Assembly: GCA_903945175.1 (NCBI GenBank)
Contig: CAJAUM010000052.1
Coordinates: 85,859 to 149,858, forward strand
Source: an uncultured Bacteroidales bacterium
GTDB taxonomy: Bacteria > Bacteroidota > Bacteroidia > Bacteroidales > FEN-979
Direction: 5' to 3'
Length of the DNA: 64,000 bases
Shown here: one piece after another, positions 9,103 through 17,818 of the stretch
Numbering within the stretch: the first letter of the stretch is position 1
Layout of the letters: every line of letters begins with the position of its first letter
Notes under the pieces: generated by a model
What the model was told of the DNA's origin: nothing
Seen by the model: only the letters and a program-made list of their open reading frames with translations
Database searches by the model: none
Translations under genes and position numbers: made by a program

Positions 9103-10230
9103 TCAGGATTTAACTGCTTTTTCAATCGATTCCCATAAACGGTCGGCAGTTTGCTGCCAGGAGAACATATCTTTACGGCGGCGGCCGCGGACGATCAGCT
9201 CTTCGCGGATACTTTCGTACTGGTAGGCCTTGTACAGGGCCTCGGCAATGGATTCCGGATCAAAGGGGTCAACCAGCATGGCTGCATCGCCAGCCACTTC
9301 GGGCATGGAGGTCACATTGGAGGTGATAACCGGCACGTCACTCCGGAAGGCTTCAACAATGGGAATTCCAAATCCTTCAAAATAGGAGACATAGGTGAGG
9401 GCCAAAGCAGAACCCAGCACCCGGGCAAGTTCCTCGACATTTAATCGTCCGGTAAAAATTACATCATCGGAAAAGATCATGCGGGTAAAGGCAAAATCGA
9501 TGTCGCGGGTCCACCATTTTTTTGCTCCGACAATTACCAGTTTGACTTCTGAAGGATTGGATTTCTTGAAGAGATCAAAGGCGCGGAACAGATTGACCAG
9601 GTTTTTACGCGGATGAAGTGATCCGATGAATATGAAATAAGGAAGGCCTTCCGTATACTCATTGCGGACCTGTTCCTTTTCCTTTGTGGTAAGGGTGTGG
9701 TAGGCATCGTGTGCACCGTCGAACACAACATCCACTTTGTCGGGCGAAACATGGTATTGTTTTACAATGTCCTCCTTTGAAAACTCAGAAACAGTTGCAA
9801 TCCGTACAGCTTTTGCTGCATATTTGGGAAAATACTGGCGGTAATAGCGACGGGTCCAGAAGGGGATATCCTGAGGATAGTGTTCGAAATTAAGGTCATG
9901 GAACACAGTCATCGATTTTACCGGTGTTTTCAGAGATAAAAACCCATCAGGCGAAAGAAAAAGATCAGGCTGGATCTGTTTAAGCAGCTTTGGGATCGCC
10001 ATTTCGAACCAGGTGTAATAAAGTACCGGATGTCGGGCATGCGGGTATTGGATGATGGGGGTTATATTATCGGAAAACAAAAATTCAGGATCATATTCCC
10101 TGTCGAATATGAAATAGAAGTGATGCTCAGGATGTTGCGTAGTAATTCGTTTCAGCGATTCGTATGTAAACCAACCGATTCCTTCAAGCCTGTTCTGGAT
10201 GAGCAGGCGGGTGTTAACAGCAATGTTCAT
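9103..10230 (-). CDS. GT4-family glycosyltransferase
   Basis: A 375-residue retaining glycosyltransferase of the GT-B fold, likely acting on the cytoplasmic face in surface polysaccharide synthesis. The N-terminal domain contains GIGWFTYESLKR and TVFHDLNFEHYP. The C-terminal domain has FIGSLHPRKNLVNLFRAF, VIFTGRLNVEELARVLGSA, and the nucleotide-sugar binding block YFEGFGIPIVEAFRSDVPVITSNVTSMPEVAGDAA with the E-x7-E pattern. I chose the start at 10230 because the conserved N terminus begins at MNIAVNTRLL; the upstream 21 codons look non-coding. It is divergent from the flippase gene, and the shared 88-base region holds a TAACTTTG element for the other strand. Confidence 0.9.
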   Translation of the reverse strand: MNIAVNTRLLIQNRLEGIGWFTYESLKRITTQHPEHHFYFIFDREYDPEFLFSDNITPIIQYPHARHPVLYYTWFEMAIPKLLKQIQPDLFLSPDGFLSLKTPVKSMTVFHDLNFEHYPQDIPFWTRRYYRQYFPKYAAKAVRIATVSEFSKEDIVKQYHVSPDKVDVVFDGAHDAYHTLTTKEKEQVRNEYTEGLPYFIFIGSLHPRKNLVNLFRAFDLFKKSNPSEVKLVIVGAKKWWTRDIDFAFTRMIFSDDVIFTGRLNVEELARVLGSALALTYVSYFEGFGIPIVEAFRSDVPVITSNVTSMPEVAGDAAMLVDPFDPESIAEALYKAYQYESIREELIVRGRRRKDMFSWQQTADRLWESIEKAVKS

Positions 10231-10239
10231 TAATTTATT

Positions 10240-10247
10240 TAACTTTG
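10240..10247 (+). promoter_or_regulatory. -7 element TAACTTTG for the flippase operon
   Basis: Matches TAnnTTTG. It lies 71 bases before the flippase ATG. The identical octamer occurs before the first Wzz gene (11845). No convincing -33 motif was seen. Confidence 0.45.
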
Positions 10248-10318
10248 TAGCAAATATCTGAATATTTTTTGAGTTATAATAAAAAGTTCCCAATCCCGGA
10301 AACTTTTATTCTTTTTTC

Positions 10319-11794
10319 ATGCGGCGAAAGTTTCTCACAAACCTGGGCTTGCTCCTCTTTCTTAACCTACTGATAAAGCCGGTTTGGATTTTTGGAATTG
10401 ACCTGAATGTACAGCGTATTGTTGGGGTTGGTGATTACGGTTTTTATTTTGTGATCCTGAATTTTTCGTTCCTGTTCAATATCATCCTTGACCTGGGCAT
10501 CACCAATTTTAACAATCGTAATATTGCCCAGCACAATCATCTTCTGAACAAGCATTTTTCAGGGATACTGGTCGTGAAACTACTGCTTGGCCTGGCTTAT
10601 GTCTTGATTGCCTTTATCATGGCCCTGATCCTGCGCTACAGTGCCGATCAGTTCAGGTTGCTGGGATGGCTTGCCCTCAACCAATTTCTTCTCTCCTTCA
10701 TTCTTTACCTCCGGTCGAATATTTCCGGATTTATGATGTTCAAGACAGACAGTTTTCTATCAGTACTTGACCGGCTCCTGATGATCCTTTTTTGTGGCAT
10801 GCTGCTTTGGGGACATGTTATTTCGACTCCATTCAGGATCGAATGGTTTGTCTATTCTCAAACAGCCGCCTATTCGATCACGGCGCTGCTTGCCTTTTTT
10901 ATTGTGGTGAAGAAGTCTCGTTTTCGCAAATTGAACTGGAATTTTCCTTTTTTTCTCATGATCATGAAGCAGAGTTTGCCCTTTGCCCTGCTGGTACTCC
11001 TGATGACCTTTTACAATCGCCTTGATCCCGTGATGCTTGAAAGTCTTCTTCCCGATAAAATGGGCAATGAGCAGGCCGGCATTTATGCCTCAGGATTCCG
11101 ACTTCTTGATGCAGCCAATATGATCGCCTATCTTTTTTCGGTGTTACTGATCCCGATATTCTCGAAGATGATCAAGAAAAAGCAGCCCATAGAGCACATG
11201 CTGAAACTTTCATTTACCATCGTGATCACACTGGCCATAATCGTTGCATTTGGATCCTTCTTCTATAGTTATGAATTGATAAACTTACTCTATGATTCCC
11301 ATATTGAAGCTTCGACGCAGGTATTTCAGATCCTGATTCTGGGTTTTATTGCAGTTTCTACCACATACATCTTCGGCACATTGCTTACTGCCAACGGCAA
11401 CTTAAAGCAGTTGAATTACATTGCACTGATTGGGTTGTTGATCAACTTTGGACTGAATTATCTGCTCATTCCGCACATGTTGGCCCCGGGTTCTGCAATT
11501 TCAAGCCTTGTAACACAGTTTACCATGGCTTTTCTGCAAGTCGTTATGGTTCAGCGAATTTTCAGGTTTAAAGTAAACTACCATTACCTGCTAACCCTCT
11601 TTCTGTTCCTAATTGGGGTGATTTGTTTCAATATGTTGTCAAAGATGTATATCATCCACTGGTCATTTTTACCGGCCCAGAAAGCGTGGCTTGGCAACTT
11701 TGCACTTATGCTGATTGCCTCTGTTTTCCTGGCTGCCTTTTTGCGGCTATGGAGCTTGCGGTCATTGATGAATATCCTGCGCGAAGGCCGTTGA
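10319..11794 (+). CDS. Lipopolysaccharide/polysaccharide flippase (Wzx-like, MOP superfamily)
   Basis: A 491-residue integral membrane protein with about 12-14 hydrophobic helices, typical of polysaccharide flippases that move lipid-linked oligosaccharide units across the inner membrane. Family-like features are the N-terminal KFLTNLGLLLFLNLLIKPVW, GVGDYGFYFVILNFSFLF, and DLGITNFNNRNIAQH, the equivalent of the usual D-x-G-x2 block in loop 1. It heads a same-strand run with two Wzz proteins and an O-antigen ligase, which supports a role in surface-glycan export. The substrate cannot be told from the sequence. Confidence 0.87.
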   Translation: MRRKFLTNLGLLLFLNLLIKPVWIFGIDLNVQRIVGVGDYGFYFVILNFSFLFNIILDLGITNFNNRNIAQHNHLLNKHFSGILVVKLLLGLAYVLIAFIMALILRYSADQFRLLGWLALNQFLLSFILYLRSNISGFMMFKTDSFLSVLDRLLMILFCGMLLWGHVISTPFRIEWFVYSQTAAYSITALLAFFIVVKKSRFRKLNWNFPFFLMIMKQSLPFALLVLLMTFYNRLDPVMLESLLPDKMGNEQAGIYASGFRLLDAANMIAYLFSVLLIPIFSKMIKKKQPIEHMLKLSFTIVITLAIIVAFGSFFYSYELINLLYDSHIEASTQVFQILILGFIAVSTTYIFGTLLTANGNLKQLNYIALIGLLINFGLNYLLIPHMLAPGSAISSLVTQFTMAFLQVVMVQRIFRFKVNYHYLLTLFLFLIGVICFNMLSKMYIIHWSFLPAQKAWLGNFALMLIASVFLAAFLRLWSLRSLMNILREGR

Positions 11795-11844
11795 ATATTT
11801 AGGGTTCCCCTGTAACTTCCTGTCGGAGTTTCCGTATAATTGCC

Positions 11845-11852
11845 TAACTTTG
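11845..11852 (+). promoter_or_regulatory. -7 element TAACTTTG before the first Wzz gene
   Basis: Matches TAnnTTTG and lies 23 bases before the ATG at 11876, in the 81-base gap after the flippase. It suggests that the Wzz-Wzz-ligase set may have its own promoter. Confidence 0.45.
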
Positions 11853-11875
11853 GCAACAATAATGATATTTCTCCT

Positions 11876-12919
11876 ATGACCAATGAAATTAAAAAAGCAG
11901 AAGATTTCGACTCCTCAAATCTCGTAATCTTCCTCTACAGATGGCGCAAACCCTTGTTTATTGTGTTGTTGGTGGCGCTTGTGGGTTCTTGGTTTTTTTC
12001 ATCCCCATGGTTCATAACACCCAAATACAAATCAACAGTCATTATGTTCCCGGCAGGCAGCAGTTCCATATCCAAGTCTTTGTTAAATGAACAATCGGTT
12101 AAAGGGCAGGATATAACCGCTTTCGGAGAGGATGGTCAGGCTGAACAGCTTCTTCAGATACTGAATTCAAATAAGATACGTGACCGCATCATGCGCAAAT
12201 TTAATCTGATGCAACATTATGAGATTGACAGCACCTCAAATTCTAAGTACTCCTTCCTCTTTAAAGAGTATGATAACAACATTACGTTCAGGAGAACTGA
12301 GTTCATGGCTGTGGAGATATCCGTATACGATAAAGATCCTCAGTTTGCCGCTGATATTGCGAATACCATTGCTTCGTTGCTTGATTCTGTGAAAAACGAT
12401 ATGATGCGACAACGTTCAGTTAAGGGATATGAGGTGGTGGCAGCTGAATATAATTCGATGAAATCGGAGAAGGACCAGATTGTAGATTCACTGATTAAGT
12501 TGGGAAGCCTTGGTGTAAATGATGTAGAATACCAGTCGCAGGTACTCAACCAGCAAAATGCCATTGCCATCATGAACGGGAACAGAACAGCGCAGGCAGC
12601 CCTTCAGAAGAAACTTGATATCCTTGGAAAATATGGCGGGATCTATATGGCATTGAAAAATGCGCTTGAATTTAAAACAGAGCAGCTCATCCTGTTGGAA
12701 ACCAAATACAAACAGGCAAAGGTCGATGCAGAGGAGAATCTCCCTCAAAAATTTGTCGTAAGTGATGCATTTAAAGCAGAACGAAAATCATATCCCATCC
12801 GGTGGCTTATTATTTCAGTTTCAATGGTTTCTGCGCTTTTTATGTCGATCATCATCATCATGATTATTGAAAAAATCTCTGCGTATAATTCACATAAAAA
12901 ATTTCAACTCGGACAATAA
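11876..12919 (+). CDS. Wzz-type chain-length determinant protein (first copy)
   Basis: A 347-residue polysaccharide co-polymerase of the Wzz/PCP class that sets polymer length. It has a membrane segment near residues 24-45 (KPLFIVLLVALVGSWFFSSPWFI), a large periplasmic region with a helical stretch rich in Lys/Glu/Gln, and a second membrane segment near the C terminus (WLIISVSMVSALFMSIIIIMII), preceded by the PIR motif usual for this family. There is no C-terminal tyrosine-kinase domain. The start was set at the ATG encoding MTNEIKKAED; a TTG 12 codons upstream is less likely. It is followed after 14 bases by a paralogue of the same architecture. Confidence 0.85.
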   Translation: MTNEIKKAEDFDSSNLVIFLYRWRKPLFIVLLVALVGSWFFSSPWFITPKYKSTVIMFPAGSSSISKSLLNEQSVKGQDITAFGEDGQAEQLLQILNSNKIRDRIMRKFNLMQHYEIDSTSNSKYSFLFKEYDNNITFRRTEFMAVEISVYDKDPQFAADIANTIASLLDSVKNDMMRQRSVKGYEVVAAEYNSMKSEKDQIVDSLIKLGSLGVNDVEYQSQVLNQQNAIAIMNGNRTAQAALQKKLDILGKYGGIYMALKNALEFKTEQLILLETKYKQAKVDAEENLPQKFVVSDAFKAERKSYPIRWLIISVSMVSALFMSIIIIMIIEKISAYNSHKKFQLGQ

Positions 12920-12933
12920 TAAAAATCCAAGGT

Positions 12934-13899
12934 ATGGACAATTTTTTCAACAGTAAAAATATTATTGAAATAGTACTTAAATGGAGGTTGCAGCTTGCTG
13001 TGGTTGTCGTGGCAGCGATATTGCTGTCCGTATTGTTTTCAAGCCCGATATTTATCACGCCCTTGTACAAATCGACCTGTCTGCTATATCCTTCCAATAT
13101 TTCCCCCTATTCCGATGAAAGTGAGACAGAGCAGAGCCTTCAGATTTTCCAGTCGAGAGACATACGCGATTCATTGGTTAAAAAGTTTAACCTTGCAAAA
13201 CACTGGGGAATCGATTCCAGCTACACCCATTTCGAGAGCACCTTGGTTTGGGAATACAGCCAACGGGTTCATGTCAACAAGACCCCTTTTGAGGCCGTTG
13301 AAATTGAAATATGGGATCAGGATCCCATCATGGCAAGGGATCTGATCAATGCCATGATTGAAGCCTACAACAAGAAGATCAGGGCCATGCATAAAGAAAA
13401 GTTTGGGGAGGTGGTTTTCAACTATAATTACATCATGGGTGTGAAGAGGGGTTTTTTGGATTCACTGAAAACACGGGCGGAGGAGTTGGGAATCAAGTAC
13501 GGAATCTTACAGTATGAGGCGCAAACACGAGAGGTTCTGCGTGCCTATTTGAGTACCGGGGGTGGCTCTGTGCGCTCGGCTGAGGCGAAGGCGATGAAGA
13601 AAAACCTGGAGGAAAAGGGTGGTGAGATGCTCCTGCTTTCAGAAATGATGCGTTCCGAAGCGGGCGCATTCAGTGCCATGAAGATGGATGCCGACCGGGC
13701 CCTGCTTGATTACAACCGTGATTACACCTATGTGAATGTACTAAGCAAACCTTTTGTGGCTGATAGAAAGGCCTATCCCATCCGGTGGATCATTGTGGTA
13801 TTTAGCACGTTGGCTGCTTTTTTCATGGCCATACTGATCATTGGTGCAATAGAACGAAGCAAATTCCGCAGCTTCTCAACTGAGAGGAATGAAGGATAA
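12934..13899 (+). CDS. Wzz-type chain-length determinant protein (second copy)
   Basis: A 321-residue paralogue of the preceding gene. Both share a membrane segment followed by SPxFITPxYKST, an 'EQxLQIxxSxxIRDxxxxKFNLxxHxxID' block, and a C-terminal AYPIRWxI plus membrane helix. The central coiled portion is different. It overlaps the ligase gene by 11 bases, so translation is coupled. Two adjacent non-kinase Wzz proteins could set two modal lengths or act as a hetero-oligomer; this is inference. Confidence 0.83.
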   Translation: MDNFFNSKNIIEIVLKWRLQLAVVVVAAILLSVLFSSPIFITPLYKSTCLLYPSNISPYSDESETEQSLQIFQSRDIRDSLVKKFNLAKHWGIDSSYTHFESTLVWEYSQRVHVNKTPFEAVEIEIWDQDPIMARDLINAMIEAYNKKIRAMHKEKFGEVVFNYNYIMGVKRGFLDSLKTRAEELGIKYGILQYEAQTREVLRAYLSTGGGSVRSAEAKAMKKNLEEKGGEMLLLSEMMRSEAGAFSAMKMDADRALLDYNRDYTYVNVLSKPFVADRKAYPIRWIIVVFSTLAAFFMAILIIGAIERSKFRSFSTERNEG

Positions 13900-15358
13900 A
13901 CTGGCAGCGATACGGAGTTACCTAACTGGCGGCAATCAAAGGATTACCATCCTTTATTTCCTGAGTGCGATATTCATCGGACTGAACTGTTATTTCGTTT
14001 CCCGCGAGGTTTATTGGTTGTTCTTCATGCCTTTGTTTCTGGGGGTTATCTACCTCTATTTTTATTCGTTGGATAGAATTCTGCTCCTGATCACGTTATT
14101 GACTCCGGTGGCCATTAATATTACCCAGTTTGATTTTAACGTAGGCGTGTCGCTCCCTTCTGAGCCAATGATGCTTGGGGTCTTATTGTTATTCATCATC
14201 AAGATTATTTATGCAAATGATTTTGACAAAAGGATATGGACGCACCCATTGACGATTGTAATCGGATTGCAGCTGGTGTGGATGCTCATTACCAGTATTA
14301 CCAGTGATATTCCGCTGGTTTCGTTCAAACATTTGCTTGCCCGCTTATGGTTTGTGATTCCATTTTACATTCTGGGGATCCAACTTTTCAGGAAACGTTC
14401 CAATATCAACCTTTTTGTCTGGTTTTATGCCATTTCCCTTATCGGAGTAATTTTTTACACCACATACAACCACTCGCTGTGGGGATTTGATGAAAAGGCA
14501 GGCCACTGGGTGATGGAACCATTTTATAACGATCACACAGCCTATGGAGCGATTCTCGCCCTTTATATCCCGCTTTTTTGTGGGTTTACATTCAGCAATG
14601 TATATTCAAAGACGATCCGTTTCTTCTCAGTACTTGTGTTGGTGATCCTGTTTACGGCGCTGGTTCTTTCGTTTTGCCGGGCAGCCTGGCTCAGCCTTGC
14701 GTTTGCCTTCGGGATTCTGTTCATCATCCTCCTCCGGATCAAATTCAAATGGATTTTATTTGTTTCCGTCATTTTTGGGATCACCTTTTATCTGTTTTCT
14801 TTTCAAATACTCGATCGGCTTGAAAAGAACCGGCAAGGGCCTTCAGCCAATTTTGTGGAGCATATTCGATCCATCTCCAATATTTCTACCGATAATTCGA
14901 ATCTTGAGCGGATCAATCGCTGGCAATCGGCATTACGTATGTTTGCAGAGAGGCCTGTATTCGGGTTTGGGCCAGGAACATACCAGTTTGAGTATGCTCC
15001 ATTTCAGCGGTCTGAAGAAAAGACGCTGATAAGTACCAATGCGGGAGATAAGGGAAATGCCCACAGTGAATATATTGGTCCGTTGGCTGAACAGGGATTC
15101 CCGGGAATGATCATTGTGTTTGTCTTGATATGGTCTTTTATTCATACCGCCATGCGTGTTTACCGACGTTCGGATGAGCCGGAGGTAAAGATGCTTACTT
15201 TATCGCTCATGCTGGCGCTTATGACCTATTTTTTCCACGGAATCATGAATAATTTCCTTGATACGGATAAAGCCTCGGTTCCAGTCTGGGGATTTATGGC
15301 AGCTATTGTTGCCCTCGATTTGTACACAAGGGGGAGGGAAGTGACCAATGACCAATGA
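13889..15358 (+). CDS. O-antigen ligase/polymerase family membrane protein
   Basis: A 489-residue protein with about 11-12 membrane helices and the large periplasmic loop of the Wzy/WaaL family (PF04932 type). The loop contains the hallmark NAHSEYIGPLAEQG near residues 390-403 and the upstream RWQSALRMFAERPVFGFGPGTY segment. It either polymerises repeat units or ligates glycan to an acceptor; sequence alone does not tell which. It ends the flippase-Wzz-Wzz block. Its last five codons and TGA stop are supplied by a TGACCAA tandem repeat, so the native C terminus may have been altered by the repeat. Confidence 0.87.
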   Translation: MKDKLAAIRSYLTGGNQRITILYFLSAIFIGLNCYFVSREVYWLFFMPLFLGVIYLYFYSLDRILLLITLLTPVAINITQFDFNVGVSLPSEPMMLGVLLLFIIKIIYANDFDKRIWTHPLTIVIGLQLVWMLITSITSDIPLVSFKHLLARLWFVIPFYILGIQLFRKRSNINLFVWFYAISLIGVIFYTTYNHSLWGFDEKAGHWVMEPFYNDHTAYGAILALYIPLFCGFTFSNVYSKTIRFFSVLVLVILFTALVLSFCRAAWLSLAFAFGILFIILLRIKFKWILFVSVIFGITFYLFSFQILDRLEKNRQGPSANFVEHIRSISNISTDNSNLERINRWQSALRMFAERPVFGFGPGTYQFEYAPFQRSEEKTLISTNAGDKGNAHSEYIGPLAEQGFPGMIIVFVLIWSFIHTAMRVYRRSDEPEVKMLTLSLMLALMTYFFHGIMNNFLDTDKASVPVWGFMAAIVALDLYTRGREVTNDQ

Positions 15359-15387
15359 CCAATGACCAATGACCAATGACCAATGAC
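15342..15387. repeat. Heptamer tandem repeat TGACCAA, about 6.6 units
   Basis: Six perfect TGACCAA units from 15342 plus a partial TGAC. The first units encode the last residues and stop of the O-antigen ligase gene. It is followed at about 15399-15418 by two degenerate CTGTTAYC octamers that run up to the stop of the convergent LpxD gene. The same heptamer recurs at 24685. Confidence 0.95.
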
Positions 15388-15414
15388 TTGTTAGGTGGTC
15401 ATCCTGTTATCCTG

Positions 15415-16338
15415 TTACTTTTTCCGATTTTCTGCCAGTTGCCTCAGGATAGCCAATTCCCGCCACTTTTTCCGGGGATCATCAGCGGGTATACCCCAAT
15501 AGGTTTTACCACCTTCGAGCGATTTATCGACTCCTGACAAGGCGAGGACTACGGCTTTTTTGCCAATAACAAGATCTTTATTTACCGAAACACGCGCCCA
15601 TAGGATAACATCGTCTTCGATGCGCGTAACACCTGCAATTGCACAGTGTGCCCCAATCAGGCAATTTCGTCCAACATAGGTGTCGTGTCCGATCTGGATA
15701 TGGTTGTCGAGTTTACTTCCTTCTGAAATAATTGTGTCGCCCGAAACGCCTTTATCAATGGTAGTAGCGGCTCCGATTTCCACCCTGTCTTCAATGACAA
15801 CACGACCGCATGATTCCAATTTTTTCCAACCTTCAGGACGACGCTGAAAATAAAATGCATCCGCTCCGAGAACAGCACCGGAATGAATAATAACATCATC
15901 TCCAATCACAGTGTGATCATAAATGGTCGCATTGGCATGAATAATACAGTTTTTGCCGATCTTTACATGGTGCCCAACAAAAGCACCTGGTTGGATGGTG
16001 GTTCCTTCCCCAATATATGCGGTGGCGCTGACAGATGACGAAGCCTTTTCGAATGGCCTGAAGCGCATGGCCAATGAAACATAGTCGTCGAAAGGATTCT
16101 CGCTGATAAGCAGCGCTTTCCCTGCCGGACACTCCACCTCCTTGTTGATGATAATCGTTGTTGCGTTCGAGTTGAGCGCCTTTGTATAGTACTTGGGATG
16201 ATCGACAAAAGTCAGATCTCCGGCTTCCACCATGTGGATTTCGTTCATCCCGGTTACCAGGAATCCAGGATCGCCTATCGGTTTCGCATTCAGTGAAGCC
16301 GCAAGTTCGGCAAGGGTTATTGGCTTGGGAAATTTCAT
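15415..16338 (-). CDS. LpxD-like UDP-3-O-acylglucosamine N-acyltransferase, second copy
   Basis: A 307-residue left-handed beta-helix acyltransferase. It has an N-terminal LpxD uridine-binding domain (residues 1-100, [25 protein letters not shown]), then hexapeptide repeats, and the [16 protein letters not shown] block with the conserved His. The C-terminal tail is short and helical. It is shorter than the main LpxD at 20670 (344 residues), and the two have diverged clearly. Its ATG overlaps the EF-P stop (ATGA), so it is translated from the efp transcript. It may acylate a different position or substrate; that is not determinable here. Confidence 0.82.
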   Translation of the reverse strand: MKFPKPITLAELAASLNAKPIGDPGFLVTGMNEIHMVEAGDLTFVDHPKYYTKALNSNATTIIINKEVECPAGKALLISENPFDDYVSLAMRFRPFEKASSSVSATAYIGEGTTIQPGAFVGHHVKIGKNCIIHANATIYDHTVIGDDVIIHSGAVLGADAFYFQRRPEGWKKLESCGRVVIEDRVEIGAATTIDKGVSGDTIISEGSKLDNHIQIGHDTYVGRNCLIGAHCAIAGVTRIEDDVILWARVSVNKDLVIGKKAVVLALSGVDKSLEGGKTYWGIPADDPRKKWRELAILRQLAENRKK

Positions 16339-16901
16339 ACTTTCACCCGCTCCGAATAATCCCCTGTGCGGGTATCGACTTTGATCGTCTCGCCTTCTCC
16401 AATAAAGAGAGGAACCTTAACAATGGCACCGGTTTCAACGGTACAATCCTTGAGCGTATTGGTAGCCGTGTTGCCACGCATACCTGGTTCAGTATAGGTG
16501 ATTTTCAGGACTACGAATGGGGGAAGTTCGCAGGTAAGTGCTGTTTCAGTATCAACGTGAAAAAGAATTTCAACCTCCTGGCCCTCCTTTAAAAACTGCG
16601 GGGCATTTATAAGGCTATCCGGTACATAGATTTGTTCGAAGGTTTCTGTATGCATGAAATGGTAATCCGTATTTTCCTTGAAAAGGTACTGGTATTTTCT
16701 GCGCTCAACACGTGCAATTTCAAGTTTGGCGCCTGAATCAAAGGTGTTGGAAATCACGCGGCCGTGCTTAAGACTTTTTAATTTTGTCCGAATGAAAGCT
16801 GGTCCTTTACCGGGTTTCACATGCTGAAATTCCACAATGCTGTAAAGGTCGTTGTTAAATTCGATGACCAGCCCATTTCTGATATCTGCTGTTGTAGCCA
16901 T
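16335..16901 (-). CDS. efp: Elongation factor P
   Basis: EF-P relieves ribosome stalling at polyproline stretches. The 188-residue protein has the KOW-like N-terminal domain with the tip loop KPGKGPAF, whose Lys32 is at the position of the modified lysine of E. coli EF-P. OB domains follow, ending in the [19 protein letters not shown] signature. I chose the ATG at 16901 because [10 protein letters not shown] is the usual Bacteroidota N terminus; the extra 12 codons upstream are not needed. A minus-strand TAATTTTG element lies 34 bases upstream. The downstream LpxD-like gene overlaps the stop. Confidence 0.97.
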   Translation of the reverse strand: MATTADIRNGLVIEFNNDLYSIVEFQHVKPGKGPAFIRTKLKSLKHGRVISNTFDSGAKLEIARVERRKYQYLFKENTDYHFMHTETFEQIYVPDSLINAPQFLKEGQEVEILFHVDTETALTCELPPFVVLKITYTEPGMRGNTATNTLKDCTVETGAIVKVPLFIGEGETIKVDTRTGDYSERVKV

Positions 16902-16934
16902 ATATAAATATTGATGTATGATTTTAAGGGGCTG

Positions 16935-16942
16935 CAAAATTA
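16935..16942 (-). promoter_or_regulatory. efp: -7 element TAATTTTG for efp
   Basis: A minus-strand match to TAnnTTTG, 34 bases before the efp ATG. It forms one arm of a 9-bp inverted repeat (GCAAAATTA ... TAATTTTGC) with the divergent element at 16967. Confidence 0.5.
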
Positions 16943-16966
16943 GTTAAAAATCTTGATTAAATATGT

Positions 16967-16974
16967 TAATTTTG
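16967..16974 (+). promoter_or_regulatory. -7 element TAATTTTG for the FkbM gene
   Basis: Plus-strand TAnnTTTG match, 35 bases before the ATG at 17009. It is the mirror image of the efp element, so the two divergent promoters look alike. Confidence 0.5.
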
Positions 16975-17008
16975 CGGCTGTTTTGAAAAACGTGGTCTGC
17001 TCCGGTTG

Positions 17009-17731
17009 ATGAAAAATCTACTAAAACGAATTCTTGGCGTGCTGCATATATCTGTAACCCGCAATCAGAGATACGATGCATACACTCTGAAAATTATACA
17101 ACGAACACTGAAACCGGATTCGAATTGTATAGATATTGGTTGTCATAAGGGGGAGATCCTCGACCTGATGATCAAAGGAGCGCCAATGGGAAGAAAATTT
17201 GGTTTTGAACCCATCCCTATGCTTTATCACTTTTTGTCTTCAAAATATCAGGGAGATCCAACCGTGACAATCAGTGCTGTTGCGCTCTACGATAAATCAG
17301 GAACGACCACCTTCCAGCATGTGCTGAACGCCCCGGCATACAGCGGAATCAAAAAGCGAAAGTACGATGGTAAGCACGTTGAAATCGAACAGATTTCGGT
17401 GGCGACAGACCTTCTTGATCATATCATTCCCCCGGATGTTTTTATCAACCTGATGAAAATTGACGTTGAGGGGGCTGAATTCCAGGTGATGAAAGGCGGG
17501 GCTGCTACCCTCAAACGATGCAGACCAGTGATCATTTTTGAATTCGGTATGGGCGCTGCTGATTTTTACAATTCAAAACCAAATGAATTGTTTACCTTTT
17601 TAACAAGGGAGTGCGGCATGAAAATTTCTACCCTGAAGGCTTTCCTTGAACATTCGCCTGAATTATCTGAAGCACAGTTCAGCCACATGTTCGAACAAGG
17701 AAGCGAATATTATTTTGTGGGACACCCTTAA
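17009..17731 (+). CDS. FkbM-family SAM-dependent methyltransferase
   Basis: A 240-residue class I methyltransferase. The SAM-binding motif I is CIDIGCHKGEI (near 42-52). The FkbM signature INLMKIDVEGAEFQVMKGG lies near 150-168, followed by RPVIIFEFG. FkbM proteins O-methylate sugars or secondary metabolites; beside glycan and lipid A genes, sugar methylation is a fair guess. The start is the ATG at 17009; a TTG codon just before it is less likely. It is monocistronic, followed by an octamer repeat. Confidence 0.86.
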   Translation: MKNLLKRILGVLHISVTRNQRYDAYTLKIIQRTLKPDSNCIDIGCHKGEILDLMIKGAPMGRKFGFEPIPMLYHFLSSKYQGDPTVTISAVALYDKSGTTTFQHVLNAPAYSGIKKRKYDGKHVEIEQISVATDLLDHIIPPDVFINLMKIDVEGAEFQVMKGGAATLKRCRPVIIFEFGMGAADFYNSKPNELFTFLTRECGMKISTLKAFLEHSPELSEAQFSHMFEQGSEYYFVGHP

Positions 17732-17754
17732 TGCGTGACGCGTAACAGATAAAA

Positions 17755-17818
17755 GTCACCCTGTTACCCTGTTACCCTGTCACCCTGTCACCCTGTTACC
17801 CTGTTACCCTGTCACCTT
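17755..17818. repeat. Octamer tandem repeat GTYACCCT, eight units
   Basis: Eight consecutive octamers, GTCACCCT or GTTACCCT, the last degenerate (GTCACCTT). The final unit contains the stop codon of the ABC transporter gene on the minus strand. Just upstream, 17733-17748 holds a GCGTGAC/GCGTAAC pair of the GTCACGC type. On the complementary strand the unit is AGGGTRAC, close to the GGTRACAA array at 7729. Confidence 0.95.
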
